A DNA stretch of 64,000 nucleotides from an uncultured Bilophila sp. (GCA_902373525.1 CABKMN010000001.1:186001-250000); one strand, 5' to 3'; shown: positions 44,706 to 53,604, counted from the first letter of the stretch. The notes: generated by a model not told the origin, from the sequence alone. Numbers and translations are program-made.

Positions 44706-46502
44706 TTAGCGTATCGCCATCGTGTTGTACAGCGTGGCCGCGTTGCACACGACCAGCTCTTCCCGCGCCCGCGTCATGCCCACATAAAACTGCCGGATGA
44801 CGGCGTCACGCCCCTCCGTCCCGCGCTGGATTCCTTCATAGGATTGCGGGGAGATGTCGGGGAACAGGTACACCACATCGGCCTCACCGCCTTTCACGCT
44901 ATGGATTGTGCCGACGATGCAGCACGGCTTCGCTTCAAGGGCATCCCATCCTCCGCGCCGGAATACGGAAAGGGGGAAAGCCAATCCCTTCGCTTTGTCC
45001 GGCTTGAGCTGGCGCTCCAGCCATTCCGTCGAAAGGGACATGGCCGCGTCCAGCCCCTGCGGTTCGAACCAGTCCGTGTAGAAATCAAGCAGTTCATTGG
45101 TATCGGCATCGTTCCGTTTCGCCAGTTCCTCGATCCGCGTCCGGGCCCCGCGCCTGAGCAATCCCTCGAATGCGCACGAGGCCGACCAGCGGGCAAGCTG
45201 CTGCGCGCTCCAGAACCGCATGCCGCCAAGCTCGGGGCCGTCTGGTTCCAGATAGGAAGCCAGCATGTCGCGCTTGCTGCCCCGTAACGGATTCCATTCC
45301 CCCTGCGTCACCCGGTAGGGGTTCCAGAAGGGAATGCCGTGTTCCTTGAGCAACGGAATAATGGATGTCCGCAGGTGGTATGAGCACGCGGTCAGGAACG
45401 TGACCGTCCTGCCTGCGGCGATCTGCTTGGCCGCGTCGACTACGGCTGACCTCGCATCCTTGACCGTGGCGCCCGGGAGACGCCGCACAGCACCCTCGCG
45501 GTCGGTCGGCAGGTACTCCTTCGGCTCCCTGACGCTCACCTTTTTGATCCACTTCTCGGCAAGCCGATGAACGGAGGCGGGCACGCGCCAGCTCTGCTTC
45601 AGGATGGTTTTGTTTTCCTGCGGGATGTCCCCGGCAATCAGGGCGTCCGGCGACGCGCCGGAGAAGCGGAAAATGCACTGATCATCGTCACCCACGAGGA
45701 TGTAGAACCGGAGCGACTTTTCCCAGTTACGGACGACGTTGAGCTGGAGGGGCGTCATGTCCTGCGCCTCGTCAACGAACGCGACGCTGGCACCGTTTGG
45801 CGGGTAGTACAATTTCTTGCTTCCGCTCACCAGCAAGTCCGTGAAATCCATGAAATCGCAGTCCTGTTTCCAGCCTTCCCACAGCTTGGCGAAGTGCTGC
45901 ACCTGCGCGGGCATTTCCTCATACGGGATCAGCCTGTTCCTGAACGCCGAATACATGGCCAGCAACGCGTCGGCACTGCCCTCTTCCGGTATATCGCTTT
46001 CGTCGAGTCCGTCTTCCATCACCCGCGCCGCGCTCTTTTTGGAGAGCCCGAGGTCAGGATGCTCGGCATTCCACTGGCTGATTTTCGTCTCGGCCAACGT
46101 TGGGGAACCGAGCGCCCGGTAGCAGATGGCGTGCAGCGTGCCCACGGTCCAGCCCGGCCTGTCGCCACTCCGGTTCCCGTAGCAGATGGCGTGCAGCGTG
46201 CCCACGGACCTGTCCGGGATGAGCGGTTCTTCGTCCGACGGCGTGATGCGTGTGACCATTTCCGTCGCCGCCGTTTTGGTGAACGAACAGCACAGCACCT
46301 TTTCGCCGCCGTACTTCTCCGCTGCCCGCCGCACCTGTTTGACCAGCCATGTCGTCTTGCCGGTTCCCGGAGGGCCGAATATGACAATGGACGCTTCCCC
46401 GCTCGTCCGCCATTGTGCTCTGACCACTTCTTCCGTGAGCCCCGTGAAGCCCACTATCGCCATTGCCTGACGCGCCGTGATAGGCATGTTCTTCGCCGCC
46501 AT
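44706..46502 (-). CDS. UvrD/Rep-type superfamily 1 helicase with internal duplication
   Basis: A 598-residue protein. Motif I is GPPGTGKTT (residues about 43-51), motif Ia SFTKTAATEM, motif II VAFVDEAQDMTPLQ (around 242), motif III GDDDQCIFRFSGA, motif V GTIHSVKGGEADVV and motif VI YVGMTRAREELVV. A 60-bp tandem duplication inserts 20 residues at about 98-137 and repeats VGTLHAICY, the conserved motif Ib, twice. AGGAG lies eight bases before the ATG at 46502. It probably served phage or element replication; activity with the duplication is uncertain. Confidence 0.88.
   Translation of the reverse strand: MAAKNMPITARQAMAIVGFTGLTEEVVRAQWRTSGEASIVIFGPPGTGKTTWLVKQVRRAAEKYGGEKVLCCSFTKTAATEMVTRITPSDEEPLIPDRSVGTLHAICYGNRSGDRPGWTVGTLHAICYRALGSPTLAETKISQWNAEHPDLGLSKKSAARVMEDGLDESDIPEEGSADALLAMYSAFRNRLIPYEEMPAQVQHFAKLWEGWKQDCDFMDFTDLLVSGSKKLYYPPNGASVAFVDEAQDMTPLQLNVVRNWEKSLRFYILVGDDDQCIFRFSGASPDALIAGDIPQENKTILKQSWRVPASVHRLAEKWIKKVSVREPKEYLPTDREGAVRRLPGATVKDARSAVVDAAKQIAAGRTVTFLTACSYHLRTSIIPLLKEHGIPFWNPYRVTQGEWNPLRGSKRDMLASYLEPDGPELGGMRFWSAQQLARWSASCAFEGLLRRGARTRIEELAKRNDADTNELLDFYTDWFEPQGLDAAMSLSTEWLERQLKPDKAKGLAFPLSVFRRGGWDALEAKPCCIVGTIHSVKGGEADVVYLFPDISPQSYEGIQRGTEGRDAVIRQFYVGMTRAREELVVCNAATLYNTMAIR
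46119..46207. repeat. 29-bp direct repeat, 60-bp period, inside the helicase gene
   Basis: The same 29 bases occur at 46119-46147 and 46179-46207. The interval is exactly 60 bp, so the frame is kept. Confidence 0.95.
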
Positions 46503-46618
46503 GTTCTTGCTCCTGTGTCGCTGTGAATCTGTGTGTTTTTGCCAAAACGGAAGGGCACAACCCGAAGAAGGATTGCGGCCTTTCGTTTTGGCCCCGCCGG
46601 GACGGGGCATATTCGGAC

Positions 46619-47239
46619 TTAGCTATGGATGTTGGTCACATACAGGCTGAAGGAGGATTTTCCACCATCCGGGCGCAGGTAGGCGAGGTTGATCTTGCGG
46701 CAGTACATCCGCCGCAAAGCCCCGGACAGGGCTTGCGTTGTAAAGATGCGGAGGCGGGAAGCGGCCTTGTGCGCTCCAAACCATTCGGAAAAATGCGTGA
46801 TGTTCAGGAGCACGTTGCCCCGCGCCATGTTCGGGTTCACAATCGGCTTACGCTCATCACGCGCCGTCGCCACGTCATGCGCGGCACCGACTTCAGCAAC
46901 GTAGTCCCGGATGCATTGCTCCAAGATCTCCCGTTCCGTGGGCTCCGCCGGGGGAACCGGACGTGTTGCCTCAAGCGCCTTCACGCCTTGTGCCGTATCC
47001 GCAATCAAGTCCCGATAGCGAAACACCGTGTCCATGACCTTATCCGCTATCAGCTTCTCAAGCTCTTCCCGGCTGACTCCCGGCGCGGTCTGTGCGGGAG
47101 CGCCGTAGCCGCCCGTCTTGCGGAGATTCGGCAAGACCTCACTGCGCACCCACTTGGAGAACGCCTTGGCTTCCGGCTTGCGGGAACGGAAAATCAACGC
47201 GTAGAGGCCGGACTCGGAGATAACCTTGAGTTCCTGCAT
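46619..47239 (-). CDS. N-terminally truncated Bro-N/phage antirepressor-like protein
   Basis: The 206-residue frame starts in the middle of a Bro-N domain: MQELKVISESGLYALIFRSR, then KPEAKAFSKWVRSEVLP. In intact relatives about 60 residues precede this point. The codons upstream still read PTPGG and then hit a stop at 47258, where the sequence changes to the neighbouring methylase fragment. The C-terminal part is an antirepressor-like domain with KPIVNPNMARGNVLL and WFGAHKAASRLRIF. It probably bound DNA in phage control; it is now a remnant, although it could be translated from the internal ATG. Confidence 0.65.
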   Translation of the reverse strand: MQELKVISESGLYALIFRSRKPEAKAFSKWVRSEVLPNLRKTGGYGAPAQTAPGVSREELEKLIADKVMDTVFRYRDLIADTAQGVKALEATRPVPPAEPTEREILEQCIRDYVAEVGAAHDVATARDERKPIVNPNMARGNVLLNITHFSEWFGAHKAASRLRIFTTQALSGALRRMYCRKINLAYLRPDGGKSSFSLYVTNIHS

Positions 47240-47262
47240 TCCACCAGGGGTGGGTACCTACA

Positions 47263-47667
47263 ATGACGGACGCCATACAAGCGGCGGGGTGGATGTGGCG
47301 CGGCATCGTGGTCTGGCACAAGCCGAGTGCCCGACCGATGGTTGGAGAATTCCGGCGGGATTCGGAATTCATTGTATACGCCAGCAAGGGGAACACGCCC
47401 GCCAAAAAGCCGCGCAAGGTCAAACTCGAACTCACCATCAAGCCCAACGAGCAGCGCAACATGGCCGAAGTGGTTATCGCCACCTCCTGTACCACCTGCG
47501 CCCCCGAGCCTCTCGAAACCAGCATCACCTTCGGCAAGGACTTCAGCACCGGAGAGGTGGAAGCCTTTGAAATGGCCCCGGCGGAAGACGCCATGCAGCA
47601 CACTTTCCCCGGCACGCTGGAAAACGGGAAAATCCTCAAACTCCATAAGGAGGCCGCCCATGCTTAA
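47263..47667 (+). CDS. Chimeric frame: DNA methylase fragment joined to a phage protein
   Basis: 134 residues. The first 43 (TDAIQAAGWMWRGIVVWHKP, SARPMVGEFRRDSEFIVYAS) match the middle of a phage N4/N6 DNA methyltransferase, starting abruptly at the Bro-N break. The catalytic DPPY and SAM motifs are absent. The remaining 85 residues (VKLELTIKPNEQRNMAEVVI onwards) look like a separate small phage protein with Cys-x-x-Cys. A ribosome site before the ATG is poor. Translation may start at an internal Met for the second part. It overlaps the next gene by eight bases. Confidence 0.5.
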   Translation: MTDAIQAAGWMWRGIVVWHKPSARPMVGEFRRDSEFIVYASKGNTPAKKPRKVKLELTIKPNEQRNMAEVVIATSCTTCAPEPLETSITFGKDFSTGEVEAFEMAPAEDAMQHTFPGTLENGKILKLHKEAAHA

Positions 47668-48385
47668 GGAACTCTACGAAGCCGTCCGCCGCGACGCCAG
47701 GCCCGAAGCCGTCCTCATCAACGGCCATCAATACACCACCGAAGACGTCCGCCCGGTGCTGGAAAAGGAACCCCGCTGCCTCGACGTCACCACGCTGACC
47801 GCGCTGGTCGACTATCTCACGGCCAATGAGAATAAGCACGATGTGGCCGCTCTGCTCTGCCACGTCGAAGCCCCGGACTCCGTAGCTATCCTCTCCAGGC
47901 TCTCCGAAAACGGCTTCAACCAGCGCAAGACATTCGTGCGCGCCAAACTCGAACAACTGCAACTGCGGTTGAACACGTTCCTGCCCGGCGAGGAATTCAA
48001 CTTCCTGCTCCAGTCCTGCTTCGTGGAGCCCGACGACCCGGTAAAGGCCACGGATCGCGGGCGGGTCCTGAAGTACACCTCCAACGTCACCACGACCGTG
48101 GAAGCCAACACCGAAGACGACGGCGTGACGCAGGCCGTCACCGTCCGAAAGGGGATCGCGGGAAAGGGCGTGGACGTCCTCCCCAACCCGGTCACGCTGC
48201 GGCCCTACCGGACGTTTACCGAGGTGGAACAGCCCGCCAGCCGCTTCGTCTTCCGCTGCAAGGACAACAACGGCGTAACGTTCGCTCTGGTCGAAGCGGA
48301 CGGCGGCGCGTGGAGGGGCGAAGCCATACGCAACATCAAGGCGTTCATGGAAAGCCGCGTCCCCGGCCTCACCGTCATCGCCTAA
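47660..48385 (+). CDS. Phage protein, possibly DUF2303-like
   Basis: A 241-residue protein with AAGGAGG seven bases before the ATG. The N-terminal part is helical and acidic; the C-terminal half is beta-rich and ends in RFVFRCKDNNGVTFALVEAD ... GEAIRNIKAFMESR, reminiscent of the YfdQ/DUF2303 prophage family. That family has no known biochemical role and sits near phage recombination genes. GC content is like the chromosome. The family link is from memory of the pattern and is tentative. Confidence 0.6.
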   Translation: MLKELYEAVRRDARPEAVLINGHQYTTEDVRPVLEKEPRCLDVTTLTALVDYLTANENKHDVAALLCHVEAPDSVAILSRLSENGFNQRKTFVRAKLEQLQLRLNTFLPGEEFNFLLQSCFVEPDDPVKATDRGRVLKYTSNVTTTVEANTEDDGVTQAVTVRKGIAGKGVDVLPNPVTLRPYRTFTEVEQPASRFVFRCKDNNGVTFALVEADGGAWRGEAIRNIKAFMESRVPGLTVIA

Positions 48386-48438
48386 CTCCGGGCCTCGTCC
48401 CGACCACCCTCGGGCGGGGCCTTTTCAAGGAGATTTCC

Positions 48439-48600
48439 ATGTCCGATTTCCAGTCCGCCTACGACCGCATCCGGGAGGCCACAGGCTTGCGCACGCAAAG
48501 CGAGGCGGCCGTCCTGCGCTGTGGGCCGCCTTGTTTCTGTGGATCGTCTGGATGGTGTGCAGGGGCGCGGCTGCATGAACAACACGAGGAGCAAGAATGA
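48439..48600 (+). pseudogene. Truncated phage CI-type repressor
   Basis: AAGGAG precedes the ATG. The first 28 residues (SDFQSAYDRIREATGLRTQS) are the beginning of the bacteriophage CI repressor HTH domain. After residue 29 the frame becomes Cys/Gly-rich, while another frame over the same bases encodes the hydrophobic tail of a small membrane protein (LWAALFLWIVWMVCRG). A deletion has joined two genes here. Confidence 0.6.
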
Positions 48601-48917
48601 CCATCACCCCCAAAGACATAACCCCCCTTCACGCCGTTGCCGAAGCCGACAAAGCGGGCGCCGACGGCAAGGCGTGGGACGAGGCAATCACCCCGGAAGT
48701 CGTGATCGCCCTGTGCGATGAAATGCTCTCACTCTGGAACGCCCTTCCCCGCGCCCTAACGAGGACGAGCGAGCCGCCGAAGGTATCAGGGTGGTACTGG
48801 TGGCGAATCGAAAATGTCATCGGAGTAGAATCAATCAAAGACCCCAAAAATCGTGTTGTGGACGACTACAGAGCCCAATGGGCAGGCCCCATCCCCGAAC
48901 CCCGCGAACCCAAGTAA
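48597..48917 (+). CDS. Hypothetical phage protein
   Basis: A 106-residue protein with GAGGAG six bases before the ATG. The C-terminus (PPKVSGWYWWRIENV ... QWAGPIPEP) resembles short phage proteins that share a W-Y-W motif and a closing GPIPEP. The N-terminal part is helical and acidic. There is no signal peptide. It lies in a run of three rightward phage genes. The function is unknown. Confidence 0.65.
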   Translation: MTITPKDITPLHAVAEADKAGADGKAWDEAITPEVVIALCDEMLSLWNALPRALTRTSEPPKVSGWYWWRIENVIGVESIKDPKNRVVDDYRAQWAGPIPEPREPK

Positions 48918-48923
48918 CACGCC

Positions 48924-49442
48924 ATGAAAAAGAAACGCTTCCCTCCCCCGCCGGAGATCGTGCAACGCACCCGTTGCTACCTCGCGTTGCGGGTTCTGCG
49001 GGCCTATGTCGACGTCATGGGCCAGACCAGCGACCGCCGCTTCGATGACCTCATGGACACCATCCGGCGCTGGCTCGTCGAGTGCGAGGCCTTGCTTGAA
49101 CGGCGGCCGGTGTCGAACCGCACCGACTCCGAGGTCATCACCAAGCTGGAACTGGTCCTTTCGTGCATCGACTGCGGGCCGCAGAAGTCCCCGCGTGAGC
49201 AATACACCCACTGGGGCGCGGCCATCTCCTGCGCCCATGTCCTGCTTGTGGACGTCCGGGCGACCTGCCCGGCGTGGTACGGAAAGCCCATCCGCCGCAG
49301 GAACACCACCGGGGCCATCACGAGCCGCTACCCGTGGCGATATCTCTGTGGGGCCGTGCAGCGCCTCGCGGAAGGGCTCGAAGCCACTATCCCCGAAACA
49401 ATGGCACTCGGAACAAAAATCTACATGCAAATCACGGAGTAA
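48924..49442 (+). CDS. Hypothetical phage protein
   Basis: A 172-residue mostly helical protein with several Arg-rich segments and Cys residues (RYLCGAVQRLAEGLEATIP, CIDCGPQKSPREQY). No clear ribosome site is seen before the ATG, six bases after the previous stop, so it may be translationally coupled. No family is recognised; the GC-rich codon use is like that of the host. Confidence 0.6.
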   Translation: MKKKRFPPPPEIVQRTRCYLALRVLRAYVDVMGQTSDRRFDDLMDTIRRWLVECEALLERRPVSNRTDSEVITKLELVLSCIDCGPQKSPREQYTHWGAAISCAHVLLVDVRATCPAWYGKPIRRRNTTGAITSRYPWRYLCGAVQRLAEGLEATIPETMALGTKIYMQITE

Positions 49443-49467
49443 CCCTAAAGATTTTATAGGAGGAAAA

Positions 49468-49677
49468 ATGGAAGACAGGCTCCTGCGTCTTAAAGAGGTT
49501 TTTGAAATAATCCCCATGTCCCGCGCCACATGGTATCGGGGCGTGTGGGCTGGATTCTATCCACAGCCCAAAAAACATGGGCGTTCTTCCCTCTGGCGGA
49601 TGTCTGATCTGCAAAAGCTCATCATAGGGAATCAAGAAAATCGGACCATGCCTGCATTATCCGGCATCGCTCCATGA
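49468..49677 (+). CDS. AlpA-family phage regulator (short helix-turn-helix)
   Basis: A 69-residue protein with TAGGAGG six bases before the ATG. The AlpA pattern is clear: LLRLKEVFEIIPMSRATWYR ... FYPQPKKHGRSSLWRMSDL, a winged MerR-like HTH. AlpA proteins activate excisionase or integrase genes of P4-type elements, and this one sits next to such an integrase, read towards it. The last 18 residues overlap the end of the integrase pseudogene on the other strand. Confidence 0.85.
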   Translation: MEDRLLRLKEVFEIIPMSRATWYRGVWAGFYPQPKKHGRSSLWRMSDLQKLIIGNQENRTMPALSGIAP

Positions 49678-50787
49678 TATACTCAGCCCGATTATACGCA
49701 GAGCGTACCTTGTTCCTGTCGACATGTGCGAGCTGGCGCTCGATAACATCCGAGCGCCAGCCCATTTCGTTGAGCAAGGTAGACGCCATGCTGCGGAACC
49801 CATGCGCGGTCATCTCCCCGGCAAAACCCATCGCTTGGAGCGCGCACCGGACAGTGTTCTCACTGATCGGACGTCGCCTCCTCCCCTGCCCCGTAAAGAC
49901 GTAAGGCTGTGTCCCATTGACGCGCCGCATCTCCTCCAATACGCTATGGCCTGCCGCGACAGCGGAACCATATGCTCCCGCCGCATCTTCATCCTCTCGG
50001 CTGGTATCAGCCACATCCTCTCTTCCCAATTGATCTCATCCCATGTAGCAAAACGCAGTTCAACCTGTCGTACAAACGTCAGCGCCGTAAAGCGTACGGC
50101 CGCACACACGACGGCGCTTCCCTGATAGGCGTCCAGAGCGCGCATCACCGCCCGTGCGCCTTCCTTGGTGGTGAGCGCAGCATGATGCCTTTCCTCCGCG
50201 GGAGCCAAAGCACCCCGCAAATCCCGGCAAGGATCGCTCTTGGCCCTCCCCGTTGCCACCGCCCTTCGGAATATCTGCGAACAAATCCCGAGAACCCGGT
50301 TGGCCGTTTCGATGACGCCCCGTTTCTCCAATGCCGTCAGGATGCCCATGATCTCGATGGGGGTTATCTCAGACAGGGCCCGCTTGCCCAAGCGGGGGAT
50401 CAGGTATTCGTCAATCCTGCGCCGTACCTGCTCCTTGTAGTGTTCAGACCAGGGTACGGAATACAGAGCGTACCACTCCTCGGCCATCGCCGCAAAAGAA
50501 TTCGCCGCCGCACGGCTCTCGACCTTCTCTTCCTTCCGCGCCTGTGAAGGGTCCACGCCGGATACAAGCAGCTCCTTCGCTGCCGTCCGCCTGTCGCGAG
50601 CCAGCTTGAGGGGTACTTCGGGGTATATTCCAAAACTGAAAAGCTTTTCCTTTCCGTTCCACCGATAGCGCCATCTCCATCGCTTTGATCCGGTAGGCGC
50701 AATCTCTATATAGAGTCCTTCCGCATCGTATATTTTATAGGGCTTCTCCGCGACCTTGGCCTGTTTGATCTTTGTGTCTGTCAGCAT
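49622..50787 (-). pseudogene. P4-type integrase interrupted by a one-base frameshift
   Basis: Two overlapping frames together encode a complete P4-like tyrosine recombinase of about 388 residues. Frame one has the N-terminal arm-binding domain (MLTDTKIKQAKVAEKPYKIY) and LTFVRQVELRFATWDEI (first catalytic Arg), ending at MVPLSRQAIA. Frame two resumes with LEEMRRVNG and contains AHGFRSMASTLL (His, Arg), RQLAHVDRNKVRSAYNRAE (His, Tyr). The shift lies near 49941 and fits loss of one base. The gene faces the 3' end of tRNA-Ser(GCT), the classic target of such enzymes. Confidence 0.88.
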
Positions 50788-50801
50788 AGGGGCACTCTAC
50801 C

Positions 50802-50869
50802 GGGGTATGTGGGGTATCCAAGTGGGGTATGGATTCCCCGTTTGGGGAAGATACCCTCGAATATACCCC
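50802..50869. repeat. Cluster of GGGGTAT heptamers
   Basis: Direct copies at 50802, 50811 and 50824; inverted copies at 50851 (one base short) and 50863. They lie between the integrase start and tRNA-Ser, where arm-type integrase or excisionase sites are expected. Confidence 0.75.
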
Positions 50870-50898
50870 AAAAAAGAGTGAGCTGACAAAAGATAATA

Positions 50899-50924
50899 TG
50901 AGACGATATGAGACTTCGTGAGAC
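50899..50924. repeat. TGAGAC repeats at 10-bp spacing
   Basis: TGAGAC starts at 50899, 50909 and 50919, exactly one helical turn apart. A further copy at 50953 lies inside a hairpin. Confidence 0.75.
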
Positions 50925-50944
50925 GAAAGAGAGGAGAAAAAGTA

Positions 50945-50980
50945 AAGGCTCCTGAGACGTTATGAGTCGTCAGGAGCCTT
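50945..50980. terminator. Hairpin at the att/tRNA-Ser boundary
   Basis: AAGGCTCCTGA / TCAGGAGCCTT, a perfect 11-bp stem with a 14-nt loop. On the minus strand it lies just past the tRNA-Ser 3' end and may terminate it, though the U-tract is short. Confidence 0.6.
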
Positions 50981-50995
50981 TATGAGATGCAAATA

Positions 50996-51088
50996 TGGCG
51001 GAGAGGGAGGGATTCGAACCCTCGATACAGTTTTATCCGTATACCCGCTTAGCAGGCGAGCGCCTTCGGCCGTCTCGGCCACCTCTCC
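50996..51088 (-). tRNA. tRNA-Ser (anticodon GCT)
   Basis: A 93-nt class II tRNA with encoded CCA. The acceptor stem is GGAGAGG/CCTCTCC, discriminator G, the anticodon loop CTGCTAA and a long variable arm (GTATACGGATAAAACTGTATC). The 3' end abuts the integrase island. Confidence 0.95.
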
Positions 51089-51183
51089 GTTGGACAACGC
51101 TCACCGCGTCGTTCCGCTGAATCTTTTATAGGTTCTTGGTTTGGATGTCAACAGCTATTTTCGATTTATCGGTTTTCTCAAAA

Positions 51184-53604
51184 TCAGTCAAAAATACCGG
51201 GAAGTTCAACCATGATGGAATAGCTTTTGTCGTAACCGTCGTACCGGTACCGGCCTATGATGCGGTAACACTGTGCGGAATACGTGAGATCGATGCTCTG
51301 GTCATACGTCTTCCCCATCGAACCGCCCTTGCGCATATCGCGGTAATCATCAAAACGAATGGACCACTCGGGCGTCAAGTTCACTATCAGGTCGTTATGC
51401 AACAAACGCACATTTGAAGTAAGGCGTACATTGTTCCAGTTCTCATACTGAAACTTTCGTCGATAGTCGTAATACTTGTCACGGAAGCTCATACCCGTAT
51501 ACCACGAGGCCTTATCCTTATAGCGCAGATTGATGTCATGGTCATGACGCGTAATTTCACCGTCATACACGGATACATAAGTTTTGCCATTATATCCAAT
51601 CCAAGGCCATGGATATACTTCAAAATCCGACAGAACGTCCATAAACGGCCTGCGTTCGTATTCATCCAGATAGCGACTGCGATTGGCTTCCTCAAAGTCA
51701 TAACCGCTTTCAATACGCCAGCGTATCAAGTCCTGATACATCGTGGAACGGGTAGCTTCACGCTTGTCACCCTCTCCCGTTACTGAAACAACGGAACCTT
51801 TTCGCGTCAAAATGTTGGTGATGGAATAAGTCAGCTCATTGGTCGGCAGAATACGGTCGTCGACGACATAGAACGGATTCTTTTCCTGATCGACCCGCGG
51901 CGTGCGGGAATAGCGGATACGCGGCTGAATTTCATGGCGTATCGCCGTCCAGACACGCTTCCCGGCGTTTTCGGGTTTCAAGGGAATACTGTTCTCATCT
52001 TCGAGCTGCCAGATACGGCTGGCTTCCGTATACCCCTGAATATCCATGTCAACCATCGTACGGGTTTCACCGGTCTGGCGTGGCGTTCCCGAATTGTTGG
52101 CATACATGGACCGAGGACTGGTATGTTCCTTACGATCCGTATCGTAATACGTCTGCCGGAGACCAACGGTACCAATAACGGAACCAAAGCCTAAATCCAA
52201 CGGCAGGGACAACTTGGGATAAATCTCCGAGCGCCAGCCGGTCGTTCCCGAAGCGCGATACATGTAACCGGACTGGAACTGCGCCTCGAGTTCCAGAGGA
52301 ATTTGAGGCACTATCCTGCCCTTGTACAGAAACATATCCAATTGCGGGAGGCGCTGGACGAGCTCGTCCTGGCTCTGTGCCCGGTTTCCGTGTCCGAGCG
52401 ACGGGTCCTGTTCATAGCGCATGCTGGCCACCACTCCGACACGCTGCCAGTCGTTGCTCACCAAAGCGGCGCTCACGCGGTTCTGATCGTCTTCCTGCAG
52501 ATCGCGTCCGAACATGTTGAACAGGTTATCGCGGGACTGCTTGAACCCCATAGGTCCCTGATTGAACTCGCGCAGGAAATCCTGATCCGACACATAGTCG
52601 ATATTGGACCGGTACCGCCATGTGGAGGCGCCGAGGAAGCCGTCGGCCATTCCACGCAGCCAGTATCGGTCATGATTCGTACGCAAAGAACTCTTGTTCT
52701 CGTCCACCCGACTGGTCCCGGGAATCGCGACGTTCTCCTTATCGTAAATACCGGTTGCGGCGAGCCATGTTTTCTGATCCGTGAACTCGTTCGCCCGGTA
52801 TTCCACACTGAGGGACGGCCCGACTTTCGTCATCCAGCCGCCGTAGAAGGTCATGTCATGGCTCTCGTCAATAGCCCAAAAGTACGGCTGCGTATAATAG
52901 AAGCCACGCTTGTCGCTGATGCCGTAGTCGGGAGGCAACAAGCCGGACTGGCGGGTCGTCTTCGCGGGCAACACCATAAAGGGGCTGTAGAAGATGCCCG
53001 TTTTTTTGATATCAAACGTGGAATGAAACAATTGGGCGTACCCGTCGATCTCCACGACGGCCTGTTCCGCATTCATGGACCATGCCGGATTGGGGCCGTC
53101 GCACGCCGTCACCTTGGCTTTATTAAACGTATACCGATCGCCCCAATGCTTGATAATCCGCGAGCCGCTGAAATAAATGTGCGGCCCTTCCATAAAGACG
53201 TTCCCGTTGGTGAGCCAGCCTGTTTTGGAATGCAGATCGAATTCGGCCTCGTCGGAATGGATGTCGTCCTTGCCCATACGGACGAACACGTTACCTTTCA
53301 GGTACACCCAGTTCGTCGAAGCGTAATACCGGGCGAAATCGGCCTTCAGGATATCGTTCCCGCGCTGGAGAACAACCCCGCCCTCCGCTTCAACAATGGT
53401 GTTGTCGCTCAGCGTAGTCAGCTTGTCGGCTTCAAGGTTCCATGAAATTTCTTCGGCGTCCTCCGAAGGCATGGTGAGCACATCCGCAGCGGCGCGGACA
53501 TCATCCGGCGAACAGAGAAAAAACGCCAGCAGAACGGCGGGCGCAAGAACGGTTTTTGTCAGCAACGAGAACATTCCGCGAGGCATGGGGGCAAACATGG
53601 GCAC
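51184..53604 (-). CDS. lptD: LPS-assembly outer-membrane protein LptD
   Basis: About 806 residues. A signal peptide (LLTKTVLAPAVLLAFFLCS, ending near VRAAA) precedes the OstA/LptA-like jellyroll domain (about 45-200: EISWNLEADKLTTLSDNTIV, AEGGVVLQRGNDILKADFAR). The C-terminal barrel contains SPFMVLPAKTTRQSGLLPP and aromatic strands to the end. It inserts LPS into the outer leaflet together with LptE. A GTG start six bases after AGGAAG is preferred; the ATG two codons later is also possible. It is a single-gene unit here. Confidence 0.93.
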   Translation of the reverse strand: MPMFAPMPRGMFSLLTKTVLAPAVLLAFFLCSPDDVRAAADVLTMPSEDAEEISWNLEADKLTTLSDNTIVEAEGGVVLQRGNDILKADFARYYASTNWVYLKGNVFVRMGKDDIHSDEAEFDLHSKTGWLTNGNVFMEGPHIYFSGSRIIKHWGDRYTFNKAKVTACDGPNPAWSMNAEQAVVEIDGYAQLFHSTFDIKKTGIFYSPFMVLPAKTTRQSGLLPPDYGISDKRGFYYTQPYFWAIDESHDMTFYGGWMTKVGPSLSVEYRANEFTDQKTWLAATGIYDKENVAIPGTSRVDENKSSLRTNHDRYWLRGMADGFLGASTWRYRSNIDYVSDQDFLREFNQGPMGFKQSRDNLFNMFGRDLQEDDQNRVSAALVSNDWQRVGVVASMRYEQDPSLGHGNRAQSQDELVQRLPQLDMFLYKGRIVPQIPLELEAQFQSGYMYRASGTTGWRSEIYPKLSLPLDLGFGSVIGTVGLRQTYYDTDRKEHTSPRSMYANNSGTPRQTGETRTMVDMDIQGYTEASRIWQLEDENSIPLKPENAGKRVWTAIRHEIQPRIRYSRTPRVDQEKNPFYVVDDRILPTNELTYSITNILTRKGSVVSVTGEGDKREATRSTMYQDLIRWRIESGYDFEEANRSRYLDEYERRPFMDVLSDFEVYPWPWIGYNGKTYVSVYDGEITRHDHDINLRYKDKASWYTGMSFRDKYYDYRRKFQYENWNNVRLTSNVRLLHNDLIVNLTPEWSIRFDDYRDMRKGGSMGKTYDQSIDLTYSAQCYRIIGRYRYDGYDKSYSIMVELPGIFD

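Larger units (their letters stand above)
39135..50995. mobile_element. Degraded phage/integrative island adjacent to tRNA-Ser
   Basis: A 12-kb block with strongly mixed GC content, phage-type genes (endolysin-like, VRR-NUC, helicase, Bro-N, AlpA), cargo genes and a P4-type integrase whose gene faces the 3' end of tRNA-Ser(GCT). Several genes are truncated or fused at junctions. No structural, packaging or replication module is complete. The right boundary is the tRNA 3' end at 50996. The left boundary near 39.02-39.13 kb is inferred only from the change in gene content. Confidence 0.7.

Noticed and set aside
46119..46207. CRISPR-like repeat
   Set aside because: There are only two copies with a 31-bp gap inside a coding frame and no further units.
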